Positions 1-50,936 of a DNA stretch of 64,000 nt are shown piece after piece. The notes beneath the pieces are model-generated. The model was given only the letters and a program-made list of their open reading frames with translations. It searched no databases and had not been told where the DNA came from. Each line of letters begins with the position of its first letter. Positions within the stretch are counted from its first letter, which is position 1. Location of the stretch: NCBI GenBank assembly GCA_017654935.2, contig CM065704.1:22300507-22364506 (forward strand). The letters run 5' to 3'. The stretch comes from Phymorhynchus buccinoides (lineage: Eukaryota; Mollusca; Gastropoda; Neogastropoda; Raphitomidae). The translations under genes and the position numbers were made by a program.

Positions 1-509
1 GTACAAAGCGAAATTATCCCATATTATGGCGAAAAAGAAATGATCCCAAGATAGTCAAGAAATAATTGATGTATTTATAGATACACAGTTTACTATGTAG
101 AAATATATTCATGAGATTCAAAACCGAAGGAAGTTAGTTAGATATTTGAAGATTTGATTTGGGGAGAGAAAAAAAGGGTGGGGTGGGGTTCTTTGAATGC
201 GTTTAAGAGCAGGTTAGGCAGGCACTACAGAAAATTCCAGTATTGTCTAGAGCCACCATCCACCCTCAGACAAGAGGCTCCCGAAATGTGGAGCGACCTG
301 AGCAACGAAGGGGGCGATCTCTTTCAAGACCCGCTACAGGCTGCTACTTTTGCTAGCCTTCCAGCGGAAAGGAACCTGTGAGAGGGAGAATGAGAGAAGA
401 CCCAAGAGGCAGAATCGAACAACATTTTGTTCCCTTTAACCAAAGATTCAAGAATAAGTAACAATTAATTAAAAATATGAACACACTTTGCACAGTATAA
501 CTACAACTA

Positions 510-775
510 ATACAAAAAAATTCTTCTCTAACAGAATTAGAATAACAAAGTTTTGGAATAAACTTCCTGCTGACATTAAAGTCAACTTGCACAGAATTTA
601 GCACAATTTTAAAACCTCATTGATAATCATCCTTCAATATGAATATTAGTAAGCTTTGCTTCTTTTTTTGCTATCTCGGGCATAAATGTATTTAACTTTT
701 TAATCCAGCAAAACTGAAAGGACACTGAAAAGGCTGTGAGGCCTAGTGGTCCTCGAATACCTGACCTGACTTGAG
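510..775 (+). mobile_element. Decayed 3' end of a non-LTR retrotransposon
   Basis: Reading from about 518 gives a peptide with KKFFSNRI and FWNKLPADIK, the conserved tail just after the reverse transcriptase thumb in many LINE ORFs, soon interrupted by stops. The same tail (KNFFSNRV, HWNNLPAQTK) occurs in the copy at 36300-37080. Both copies end with an 'aggcct' block followed by a CCTGACCTGAC stretch, so they belong to one family. Confidence 0.7.
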
Positions 776-1129
776 GATGATCACAGCATAATGATTGTCT
801 GCTCTTACCTAAAGAGAAGAAGAAGATGAGCACGCCATAAGCTCTGCTTGTTGTTGCTTCAGTTATGTCATAGTTGTTGTTCATGTTGATTTGGAAAATA
901 AAACATTTAAACCAGAAGAAGAAGATGATGAGACCGAGACAGAGAGATACAGACTGAGAAAGACGGACAGAAACAGAGAGTGAGAGATAGGGAGTGAGGG
1001 ACACAGAGAGAGAGACAGACACAGACTGAGAGAGAGACAGAGAATGAGAGACAGGGAATGAGGGACAGAGAGAGAGGGAGAGAGAAGCAGAAGAAAATGG
1101 TGTCAGATTAATGTTTGATGGGGTAACAG

Positions 1130-1194
1130 AAAGTAACAAAGAGGAGGAAAGTAGAGCTGAAGCAGACAGTATAAAGATGGGACTAAACAAAAAG

Positions 1195-1266
<72 letters not shown>

Positions 1267-1331
1267 TAACAAAGAGGAGGAAAGTAGAGCTGAAGCAGAT
1301 AGTATAAAGATGGGACTAAACAAAAAGCAAC

Positions 1332-1412
<81 letters not shown>

Positions 1413-1481
1413 AGAGAAAGTAACAAAGAGGAGGAAAGTAGAGCTGAAGCAGACAGTATAAAGATGGGACTAAACAAAAAG

Positions 1482-1565
<84 letters not shown>

Positions 1566-1640
1566 AAAGTAACAAAGAGGAGGAAAGTAGAGCTGAAGCA
1601 GACAGTATAAAGATGGGACTAAACAAAACACACACACACA
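1130..1640. repeat. Composite array: (CA)n tracts alternating with a 65-70 bp unit
   Basis: A unit reading 'agaaagtaacaaagagg' through 'gggactaaacaaaa' occurs four times (about 1130, 1261, 1415, 1564). The first three copies are each followed by 60-80 bp of pure CA, the last by a short CA tract. Unit and microsatellite were therefore amplified together. The open frames through it (Cys-Val runs) are not genes. Confidence 0.9.
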
Positions 1641-2123
1641 CAAATTGGGGGTCATGGGGAGGAGGGGAGGGGGACTGCTAATTCTCATTGTAATGTCATT
1701 TGTTGGTTTACATGGGATGGAATAGATAAAATATCTACACTGATGTTTATTAAAAGTCTGTCTGTATATGGTATATAAATTTATATTGAATTTTTTGTCA
1801 TTCATAATTTACAAGACAACTCAAACCTCTCGACAGCATAGCAAATTAACTGCTATCCCAGTAAACTGACAAGCTGAAATCTCTTTGTTGATAACATTTA
1901 ACGAAAGTGTGGTCTGTCTATGTGTGTCATTCGGGGACTTGGGATGAATACTGCTGAAGGTCTTGAAATCCCAGGAGTGAGCATGATCAATGATCATTAA
2001 TTAATTATTTATCGCGTGGCCTATAAATTATACACTCGCTGTTTTTATGTCATGTTTTCCTTTTTTCTCTTTTCCCCATCTATCTAATCTCTGTGTGTCT
2101 TTATCACAGTTTCCTTTCCAGTA

Positions 2124-2455
<332 letters not shown>

Positions 2456-3067
2456 CATTCTCTTTCTCTGTGTGTGTGTGGGTGTGAGAAGGCTTTGTAA
2501 GCCAAAATTGCTTTGCTATGCAATGCCATTTGTAGTATTGTACCGTTGTCCTGTACGGTAGTTCATGTTTAGAAAATGATTGTTGAATAAATCATCTATT
2601 GTTGAATAAATCTCTAAATGGGGCTTTATACTACTTCTTGGCAACACGAAAGGGCAATAATTTTGGACTGAATTGACCATGCCACCTAGTGACGAATCAG
2701 GGGCAGATAATTTTTTGTGACTATGCACTGTTACTTCGTGACAGGCAAGGGAGATAATCTTATGTAGGGGGCGCATGCGTCTCTGTACGTTAGACAGGGG
2801 CAGAGAATTTCAGTATAAAGCCTCATTGTTTGGACTTATTTTGTATGACAATAGCCACTCACACTCAGGTTTATTACTTAGGTGTGCTATGACATGTAGC
2901 AATAATTATAATGTGGCGTCTCTTGTGATACTTCTGTGTGAGATAAATTTAAACTCATTGGTTGTAATAATATGTAAGTGTATTCTTGCATGTAAATAGG
3001 AGTGTATGACACATACACACTCGCACACGTATACACATGTGCACATGTGCACATGCACACTTACCGT

Positions 3068-3139
3068 TACACACACACACACACACACATTCGCACAAAT
3101 TTTTACACACAAAGATGTATGTATGCACACACACACAAT

Positions 3140-3199
<60 letters not shown>
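3068..3199. repeat. (CA)n microsatellites next to the first visible HACL1 exon
   Basis: Two CA tracts (3068-3090 and 3135-3199) end about 40 bp upstream of the exon acceptor at 3240. Confidence 0.95.
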
Positions 3200-3201
<2 letters not shown>

Positions 3202-3240
3202 TGATATGAATACGCTCTATGGTTCCTCTTCCTGTCGCAG

Positions 3241-27389
<24,149 letters not shown>

Positions 27390-27437
27390 ACGGGCATCCA
27401 GTGTTCATGGACTGTTCTTTTTCTTCTTCTTTTTTAT

Positions 27438-27443
27438 ATTAAA
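27438..27443 (+). promoter_or_regulatory. Possible HACL1 poly(A) signal ATTAAA
   Basis: ATTAAA lies about 50 bases after the HACL1 stop. AATAAA at 27779 falls in a LINE tail. I cannot tell which is used. Confidence 0.25.
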
Positions 27444-27770
27444 AACAAATCCTTCGAGTTAGTAAATATTTAACATTTATGAAATGGTGTTTAGCATGCA
27501 CATTGTTTGATGCTAAAAAAAAAAAGTTTAATTACATTGGTTTCAATAGACGATTTTCGGAAAAGACAAGGGGAGAGCGCTACGTGAAAATTAGAGTAGT
27601 CTACCTTGAGCGAAGCGGTCAAACCATAACAATCAACACAGCACGAGGCGAGATCATTGGGCGAGAGCAACTTCTTGTTTGTGTTTGGCCAAACTCTGTC
27701 AAGCGGGATGACTCGCATTCACCTGAGATGATTACTGCCCTTAATTATATGCGAACATTTCCTGTTCCAA

Positions 27771-28410
27771 ATTATAATAATAAATCAATCTTCTATAGCG
27801 CTATTCTCCTGACACAGCAGGACTCACTGTGCTTTACATGAACAAAAAAGTCAGTTTACCCCACGCACACAAAATATATTCAAAATACATACTTAAAATT
27901 ATTTAGAGGATAAAAAAATCACTTTATTGCACCGCATAACTCGCATTTAAAACACCTACATAAAACACATTATTTTAAAAAAATAATCTTTACAGGGTTG
28001 ACTGACAGTGGATGGGCAGACAGAAATTAACAGATATTTTCTGAAAAGATGCGTCTTCAGGCCAGTTTTGAAAGAAGACAGAGATGGAGAGGTGTAGAGA
28101 GAGAGAAAGGGAGATTGTTCCAGATGAGTGGAGCTTGGAAACGAAAAGATCTGTTTCCAACTGTTTTGAACTTGGTGACAGGTTTGCAGAGAAGTTCTAG
28201 GTCGCTTGATCTGAGGTTGCGTTCTGGTATGTAGGCAGAGAGGAGAGAAAAGAGGTAGTCAGGAAGTGTCTCATAAGCAGCTGTTGGTGTGTTCCTTTTA
28301 GAACATAGCATGTCTGACGCCATGGAGTAGCGCTGTGCGGTAGGAATATAAATCACATGGTATAACAGACAGTAAGCTACCGTTGTCACAAGGCTATCAG
28401 TATCATACAT
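27771..28410 (-). mobile_element. 3' end of a LINE (reverse transcriptase tail plus 3' UTR)
   Basis: The minus strand reads YIPERNLRSSDLELLCKPV, TKFKTVGNRSFRFQAPLIW, NNLPFSLST, the typical end of Jockey/CR1-like ORF2 proteins. It is followed by a 3' UTR with 'gtaaagcacagtgag', 'agcgctatagaag' and an ATT-rich end. The 5' part is missing. Confidence 0.82.
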
Positions 28411-29535
28411 GTTTTGTTACCGGGAACCCTGTAAAAATATATAGTAGCAGTCTTGCTTCACCCCCCACCCCCCACCCCCCATAAGTGATAACAAAGACCC
28501 CTATGGGGGGGGAGGGGTCTACATAATGGACTATTTGTTGCTGACGAACAGTTTAAGTAGCAGTTATGTTGGAGAAATATATCGAAGACAGCATAGTAAT
28601 GTTATTAAACTGTTCACACCATACCACTTGATGAATTCAGCCTTTAACATTCCTCTGTCTGCTGTTAGTTTGCATGATTTTGTTTTCTTTTTCTCCTTTT
28701 TTTTATTATCGGGTAGATAAAATAAATCATTTAAAGATAAAAGTTTTCAAACTTAAAATGTTCAGTCTGGTTGGGGTTTTTTTTCATGGTGTATGCTTTC
28801 TGAAACTGTGAATCTATAAAGGGTGCTCCTACTTGAAAGCTAAACCATATCTATAACAGTGCAGTTTACTGACATGAATTGTGTTCATACTAATCTTCAA
28901 TGTTGAACTTTATTCTTAAAAGTTGTCTGAAGCATAGAATTGTTTTAAAACTTTTTTTATATACTCCATTTGCATACTCAATTACAAATTATGTTTTACG
29001 TCTTTCATTTAAGAAATAATATGATTCCTCGGTTGTTTCTTTTGTAATGCATTTGTACAGATTGTTGACCGTTATGAAATTATAGATTGTTTTGAAATTA
29101 TCATAATTATCATTGTGTTGTTTTTATTTTATGCCTCCACAATATCCATGAAGTATTCAAATCAGTTACCTAGTATCATGATGCATATAATCTTTTGAAT
29201 CTTGTGGTATGTTTGCGTAACTAATAGAATTGTGTTACATTGTGCAGTATTGTATACTACGGCGTTGTATTGTGACATGCTGTATGTGCCATATTAACTC
29301 ATTCGCATCGCAACAATTTTGAATTATTAAAAAAAATCACAAATCACTCCAGCCATACATACACACAAACAAACCAAACATAAACAAAAGGAGAAATGAA
29401 GGAAGATTACAGGTTTTTGCTTCAGGTTTAGACATAGAGAAGTGGTAGATCAGACTTTTTTTTATAAACTTTATATAGAAAAACTACGCCTATTGGTTCC
29501 CCCACAACGAACCACTACAAAAGCAAAGTCAGGAG
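28411..29535. other. AT-rich intergenic stretch, nothing recognised
   Basis: No ORF with family resemblance, no repeat of note and no RNA gene. A C-rich tract lies near 28460-28510. Confidence 0.6.
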
Positions 29536-29546
29536 CACTATTGTGG

Positions 29547-29689
29547 AATAATTCTGATTCTGATCGCTTCTCAGCCTTTTGGCTGGGACAGTGATTCAGG
29601 AACATAAATTTTTGTTTATACCCTGGCTGGTTTGTTCAGCCCGTCGTACATGGCGAAAGCCGATACGCGACGTTAAACTGAACTTTCAT
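29547..29689 (+). mobile_element. 143-bp SINE-like insertion with a U2 snRNA-like segment
   Basis: Flanked by an exact 11-bp direct repeat, CACTATTGTGG (29536-29546 and 29690-29700). 29563-29584 matches the conserved 5' end of U2 snRNA except for one base ('cttctcagccttttggct' versus 'cttctcggccttttggct'); resemblance stops after 'ggct'. It ends in 'gacgttaaactgaactttc'. Confidence 0.65.
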
Positions 29690-29906
29690 CACTATTGTGG
29701 TCCAAGGGAGTGAAGCGAGTTTAGAAGTGACCAAGGTATGGTGTGCACACAGATTTACTTCCCTTGAAGCAAATGCATCAAATTAACAGCTATTAATCCT
29801 ACACATATATGGGTGGAATGACTTGAATGAGTTAAACTGTCTTCCACCAGTGCAACAATGAAACTAGCCAACTGTTTCCCATAGTGTGTGAGACTGGAAC
29901 CTGTGG

Positions 29907-30063
29907 TACAGTGGACCTTCAAAAATCATCAAATATTAGGTCTTATAATGGAGGGGTCTTATATTATATAAGGGAGGTGATTTTAATGCTTATAAAGAAG
30001 GGCAATGTCTTAGAGAAGTAGGTTTTATATGGGAGGGAGTCTTATAAGGGAGGTTCCACTGTA
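29907..30063. mobile_element. TA-flanked 'tacagtggaa' MITE, copy 2
   Basis: Starts 'tacagtggaccttc' and ends 'gggaggttccactgta'. Same interior as 10531-10708. Confidence 0.78.
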
Positions 30064-30392
30064 GAATACAGCTGTATACTGCTACAAAAATTGTTAGTGG
30101 TATTTTTAAGTATGCAGCATTAAAAAATGTGACAATTTGTGAAACTAAAGTCAGCTAGAAAGAAAGCAAAGATTTCAAGGCAGTATTTATCCATTGTTCC
30201 TTTGCTTAGATTGATCTTTGGTAAGGTGGGAAACCTTTTCTTGTCTTTTTTAATCATGCCGAGTTTGTGTAGGTGAAGAATTTCTGACAGAGAGATTGTT
30301 TGGAAGGTGTAGTAGTTGGAACCAGTTGTGACATGTGACAAATGCCTTAATGGTTTTTTAAATTAGAAAACTACTGCTGTCTGTGAATGCTC

Positions 30393-31014
30393 AGTAACCC
30401 CTTCCCTGTCCTGTGTGATGTCATTGATGATGTCATAACTGTTGATGTCATAGCCCTGGAATGATGGATTTTGGTTTAGACAAGTCTGGAAAGATATACT
30501 GTATCTCAAGACCATTTTTCTTAGATTGAGTCTACAGGTTTCTTTTAAATTTTATAATAAGAAAATTGGGTAAAGGTAAAGATGTGCCACCCCCCATGCA
30601 TTTCTCGGTTAATTGTATTTTTCCGTTTTTGCCTTTCTTACCATACATAAAGCTGTATTTTAGGAACATTTTTAGCTAATTACCTTTTTGGAATACTAAC
30701 CCTAACCCTAACCCTACCCCTAAACCTAACCCTACCCCCCACTATGTACTGCAGTACACCGCGATTTGTCACAGTTGTGGTTCGTTGCGTTTTTCCGTCT
30801 TATAGGGTGGGGGGTAGGGTTAGGGTTAGGGTTAGGGTTAGTATTCCAAAAAGGTTATTAGCTAAAAATGTTCCTAAAATACAGCTTTATGTATGGTAAG
30901 AAAGGCAATAACGGAAAAATACAATTAACCGAGATAGGTAGGGGGGGTGGCACATCTTGACCTTTACCGAAAATTGATTATTTCTCAGTTTTCCTTTGGC
31001 AGTGAAGGGGTTAA
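30393..31014. mobile_element. TTAA-type MITE family A copy split by a foldback element
   Basis: The left part runs 30393-30568 and the right part 30969-31014 ('ggcagtgaaggggttaa'). The 400 bp between is the telomere-motif foldback element. Confidence 0.8.
30569..30968. mobile_element. Foldback element with telomere-like repeats, copy 1
   Basis: An exact 8-bp target-site duplication GAAAATTG (30561-30568, 30969-30976) flanks a 400-bp element starting GGTAAAGGTAAAGATGTGCC and ending in its near inverse. The arms of about 160 bp are near-perfect inverted repeats and end inside in (CCCTAA)n / (TTAGGG)n blocks around a unique loop of about 75 bp. Confidence 0.92.
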
Positions 31015-31642
31015 AAATTTGGAAAAAGACAACACACAACAACAACAACAACGAAATGAAGGTTTCTTTTTCTACATATGTAATGAAGTTTTATTCAATC
31101 TGTATTCATTTTAGTGGTTTATTACCCAGGTGCACCATCATCTATTTCAGGATGTATACTTTACATTGAAGCACTCATGTTAAATACGGCATGATTTGCA
31201 TGTTTATGTTAATGAGTCCTGCGGTAAATTGTTGTCTAACAGCACACTAATGTTAAATGGCAAAACCTCTAAATCATTTTCATGTATGTATGAAGGAGCT
31301 TATGTACATTCAAGGGCTACCTATTTGTCTAAGAATACACTTGACCTAACATTAAACAGGATACGTGCAGTTATTTGTTTATGTTTGTGTTTTTGAAATG
31401 TCACACATACTTGAAATTATACAAAAATGTTATATTGATTTATTTTGTGAATAAAGTTATGCAAATGTGAAGCCGTTGGATAATGTGCTTTAATTACATT
31501 CGTCTTGGGTGTATGGTTTCACCCTGCAATGGTATACATAAGTCCAGGGTGATTCGGCAAGATATCATTTGCATTTTTAGGGCACACACACATTAGATCT
31601 GCAATCCGTAAGTTCTGTTAGGAAACTCCATACACTTGTATA

Positions 31643-32080
31643 CAGGCATCAGAACGATCCGCGGTTTTGGTAGCCACTGGCCGCGGTTTTGGCACTGCCG
31701 GCCGCGGTTTGTACTTCATGAGGCAACGCAATCTTATTCTCAAATGGTATACTGCGCCTTCGGAAACGAAAAATCGCGGCCATTTTTATTTTTTTTTCCG
31801 AGTTTAGAGCTCTCTAGACTCTTACTTTTACTGTTTCAGAGTTTGTTTTGATGACAGTGATTGTGATTTGGATTTTAAATGAGTCGATTTAGAGGATATG
31901 ATCGCAGGAGACTACGATGATGTGAGAACTTTGAACTTTTCCGCGAGAAATCGGGTAGCGAATGATCGCAATGATGCCGACTACGGACTAGAGTTTTGTG
32001 GGGTCCGACTCGATGTCAACTCCGAGTCATGGCGAGTGTTGTTCGTCCGTGGATTGGACTCTGGAGTATTCTGATGCCTG
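31643..32080 (+). mobile_element. 'caggcatcagaa' element, copy 1
   Basis: Starts CAGGCATCAGAACGATCC and ends GGAGTATTCTGATGCCTG. The inverted copy is at 63305-63781. It sits inside a 'gtgtacac' repeat (31570-32460) after 'cacttgtata'. Confidence 0.82.
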
Positions 32081-32333
32081 TATAGAAGAAATAAGCGGAC
32101 AGGACTCTGGAGTATTCTGATGCCTGTATAGAAGAATTAAGCGGACAGGACTCTGGAGTATTCTGATGCCTGTATAGAAGAAACAAGTGGACAGGACTCT
32201 GGAGTATTCTGATGCCTGTATAGAAGAATTAAGCGGACAGGACTCTGGAGTATTCTGATGCCTGTATAGAAGAAACAAGTGGACAGGACTCTGGAGTATT
32301 CTGATGCCTGTATAGAAGAAACAAGTGGACAGG
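32044..32333. repeat. 49-50 bp array made from the end of the 'caggcatcagaa' element
   Basis: Six units combine the element's last 25 bp ('ggactctggagtattctgat') with flanking target DNA ('tatagaagaaacaagtgg'), so amplification spans the insertion junction. Confidence 0.92.
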
Positions 32334-32814
32334 ATTGCGCATGAGCTTCCACATGTGATGTACACACTCTTTCATATTTCTTACATCCAGATTTATTTTT
32401 GTTGCGGATTGTGCATGGGTTTCTGCGCGGAACTTGCGCGTTTATGTGTGTGTGTACCCTTAGCCTCCTGTTTCTGTCTCATCCAAAGAGAGATGTTAAT
32501 CATTCTTATCTAGTTTTTGTTTCAGTGTTTGTCTTTCTTTTAACACAATATCTTGTGATGCGCACTACATAACAGAATCATTTCCAAATGTTTGTGTAAT
32601 TGTGTTTTAATGCTGAAGCCCAATGTGTTCTATCGAGTAATTATCGCAGTAGTAGTGTGCTGCTTGTGTTGCTCGGTGATACCCTTGTTTAATCCGAAAA
32701 CGTTGTTCTTTGAAAATATGTAACCAGTGCTTGTGGGAAACTCTAGATTCATGAAAGCACAACAGCTGATTTGTGAATTATTATAGGATGAATTATGAAA
32801 GACAAAAGACAGCA

Positions 32815-33830
32815 AATGCTAAAATATCAGTTCTTGAAGACAGCAGTCTATGTTTCTGTTCTACTCAGGTGTAGCAAAATACTAAAATATCAGTTCTTGA
32901 AGACAGCAGTCTATGTTTCTGTTCTACTCAGGTGTAGCAAAATGCTAAAATATCAGTTCTTGAAGACAGCAGTCTATGTTTCTGTTCTACTCAGGTGTAG
33001 CAAAATGCTAAAATATCAGTTCTTGAAGACAGCAGTCTATGTTTCTGTTCTACTCAGGTGTAGCAAAATGCTAAAATATCAGTTCTTGAAGACAGCAGTC
33101 TATGTTTCTGTTCTACTCAGGTGTAGCAAAATGCTAAAATATCAGTTCTTGAAGACAGCAGTCTATGTTTCTGTTCTACTCAGGTGTAGCAAAATGCTAA
33201 AATATCAGTTCTTGAAGACAGCAGTCTATGTTTCTGTTCTACTCAGGTGTAGCAAAATGCTAAAATATCAGTTCTTGAAGACAGCAGTCTATGTTTCTGT
33301 TCTACTCAGGTGTAGCAAAATGCTAAAATATCAGTTCTTGAAGACAGCAGTCTATGTTTCTGTTCTATTCAGGTGTAGCAAAATGCTAAAATATTAGTTC
33401 TTGAAGACAACAGTCTATGTTTCTGTTCTACTCAGGTGTAGCAAAATGCTAAAATATCAGTTCTTGAAGACAGCAGTCTATGTTTCTGTTCTACTCAGGT
33501 GTAGCAAAATGCTAAAATATCAGTTCTTGAAGACAGCAGTCTATGTTTCTGTTCTATTCAGGTGTAGCAAAATGCTAAAATATCAGTTCTTGAAGACAGC
33601 AGTCTATGTTTCTGTTCTACTCAGGTGTAGCAAAATGCTAAAATATCAGTTCTTGAAGACAGCAGTCTATGTTTCTGTTCTATTCAGGTGTAGCAAAATG
33701 CTAAAACTGATATCAGTTCTTGAAGACAGCAGTATATGTTTCTGTTCTACTCAGGTGTAGCAAAATGCTAAAATATCAGTTCTTGAAGACAGCAGTAGTA
33801 CTCAGCCAGTAGTACTCAGGTGTAGCAGCT
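32815..33830. repeat. 63-bp minisatellite with an acceptor-like motif, about 16 units
   Basis: Unit: 'gctaaaatatcagttcttg', 'aagacagcagtctatg', 'tttctgttctactcag', 'gtgtagcaaaat'. Because 63 is a multiple of 3, one + frame stays open for 200 codons as a 21-residue repeat (QFLKTAVYVSVLLRCS + KMLKY). Each unit has a textbook polypyrimidine-AG. No neighbouring exon is known. Confidence 0.95.
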
Positions 33831-36299
<2,469 letters not shown>

Positions 36300-37080
36300 A
36301 CGTTACCAGGATCCTGCCATGATCATTCCGCCTCATGCTTGTTCTTTAACTGTCGGTTCTACACCGACAACGCGCCACCTAACATACTACACATTACAAC
36401 AGCAATAAACAAGGCCAATAGAATAGTGGGCTTAATTATAAGAAGTTTTATTGAATTAAATACAGAAGTCTTTTTGAACCTATATAAAAGTTTAGTAAGA
36501 CCTCATCTTGAGTATGGAGATCTATTTTGGAACCCTTTTCTTAAAAGACAATCTACACAAATTGAAAGGGTACAAAGGCGAGCAACCAAATTAATGAAAT
36601 CAATTTAAAAAAAGGAATATGGGGACAGACTTCATAAGTTAAGTTTGCCATCCTTGAAATTCAGAAGATTAAGGGGAGATTTGATAAATGTTTATACAAA
36701 TTTTAACAACCCTGACAAAACTAACAAACATTTGTTTCAATTATCTAATGATTTGAGAACCCGTAACAGTGAACTAAAAATACTAACCCAATACAGTAGA
36801 ACTAACATGAGGAAAAACTTCTTTTCTAACAGAGTCACCCAGCACTGGAACAATCTCCCTGCACAAACTAAACTTGCTTCCAACATTAACCATTTCAAAA
36901 ACCTCCTTGATAGTGACCCCAAAATTAATGTATTTAAATACAATTATAATTAAGACAACAATGATTGCTCAAAAAAGCGCCACCGCTATGCCAATCTGAT
37001 TGCTAAACAAAACCACTAAAACAAGCAATCAAAAGAAAGGGCACATCGCGAGGCCTGGCTGGCCTGAAGATCTGACCTGA
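36300..37080 (+). mobile_element. 3' portion of a LINE, one stop codon from intact
   Basis: The frame 36339-36953 reads NKANRIVGLIIRSFIELNTE, VFLNLYKSLVRPHLEYGDLF, WNPFLKRQ, IERVQRRATKLMKS, then a single in-frame TAA (36606-36608), then LPSLKFRRLRGDLINVY and KNFFSNRVTQHWNNLP. This is the thumb/C-terminal end of a non-LTR reverse transcriptase. The 3' UTR ends in CCTGACCTGACCTG. It lies about 170 bp upstream of the Kv start codon. Confidence 0.9.
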
Positions 37081-37252
37081 CCTGACCTACTGAAGAAGAA
37101 AACGGAGCTGACCGTCCACCTAGCTGTGGTTCTGAAATGATGTTGACGTGTGTACGGTCACGGCTGACCAATGGAGGTGGCTGTTAACGCCCCCCTGTAG
37201 TCGGTCAATCGAGAAACTCTCTCCATGCCCGAGTCACAGCGCGGGCACAACA

Positions 37253-49663
<12,411 letters not shown>

Positions 49664-50882
49664 ACATGATTAGACTTTGGTGAAAGAAGAAACAAAATGA
49701 TCATTTAAAAAAAACAACAACAGGCAAATGAGAGATCATTGAGGTTTCAGGAATATTATTGTCATTTGTGGATGACAGAATTATTGTTCTAGACAAACTG
49801 TTTTTCTCTCTTTGCTACGGAATTGCTCGATATACTTTTGACTTATGGAAGAGAAGAATTATTTTGTGTAACCCATATAAAAGCATCTGTGATAAAAACA
49901 AGTATTTTTGAAATGTGAAAAAAGACTTCACTGGAAAGGTAGTCATGTTTGGACCTGATAAACTGTTCCAGAAACAAAAGGAGGGTGAACCCCCCCCCCC
50001 CCCCCCACACACACAAGTGCAAGGCGGGATGATTATGTGATGTGTTTGCAAAGATATGTGCTGGGTGTATGAGAAAGAGAGAGAGTTGGGGAGGAGTTTG
50101 TGTTATTCTTTTTAGCTCATTTGCAGCAATTTTGTTATAGGCCTCTGCAAATAGGGTTATTAACGCCCTTGACAGTGAGAGTGATGCCCTTGCTGGTCAG
50201 TACTGACAAGGGCATTCACTCCTGCGAAAGGCAGCCATTTAGTGGCATCAAATAGGGTTATTGGCGAGAGTTATCCCCCTGTCGGTCAGTACTTAACCAT
50301 CTTCCCCCACCTACCAAGGGCATTCACTCTTGCAAAAGGTGTTTGTTGCAGACCCCAATAGAGCCAAATCTTGCCACAATTCCATTTCCTTATATCATTG
50401 CACCACTTGAGAAAGTAAGTACTTTATTTATTTTAGGATGTGATAAGCACAGTGATCTATTTTCCAATGTCACCACCCACTTCCTTCCTTTTCACCCAGT
50501 GTTAAACTTTTATTGGTCATTTTTTGTATGTCTTAGTCTGACGATTCATTATTTCTTTGCTTTATTCAGCAATTTATGAAACAAATGAGGAGAAAAAAAT
50601 CAAAGAATTTTGTTCTTAGTCGCATAAATAGTGATGTTCTTAAAGCAAAGATTGTGTCAAATATGTACTTCTCTTTTCTACCTTTATCTACGATTTTACG
50701 TTTATGTCAAAGTTTTAAAGTTGTACAGTTGAGATGGTTTTCAATATATAATGCATCATTTTTATATTATTAAAAAATGACCTTACTTTTTTTTAAAACA
50801 AGAATCCATCATTAAATGATATTTACTTTTTAAATATTTTTATTTATGTTTACCATGTGTGTTTTGAGTAAATTAATGCATG

Positions 50883-50936
<54 letters not shown>

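Noticed and set aside
154..381. 75-codon ORF with 'SLNAFKSRLGRHY', similar to the end of some retroelement proteins
   Set aside because: The similarity is short and the rest has no known features. I could not confirm a retroelement or gene.
28049..28234. Plus-strand ORF 'MRLQASFERRQRWRGVERE'
   Set aside because: Antisense to the LINE reverse transcriptase tail on the minus strand.
30680..30840. True telomere or chromosome end
   Set aside because: The TTAGGG blocks are short, inverted about a loop and inside an element with target duplications.
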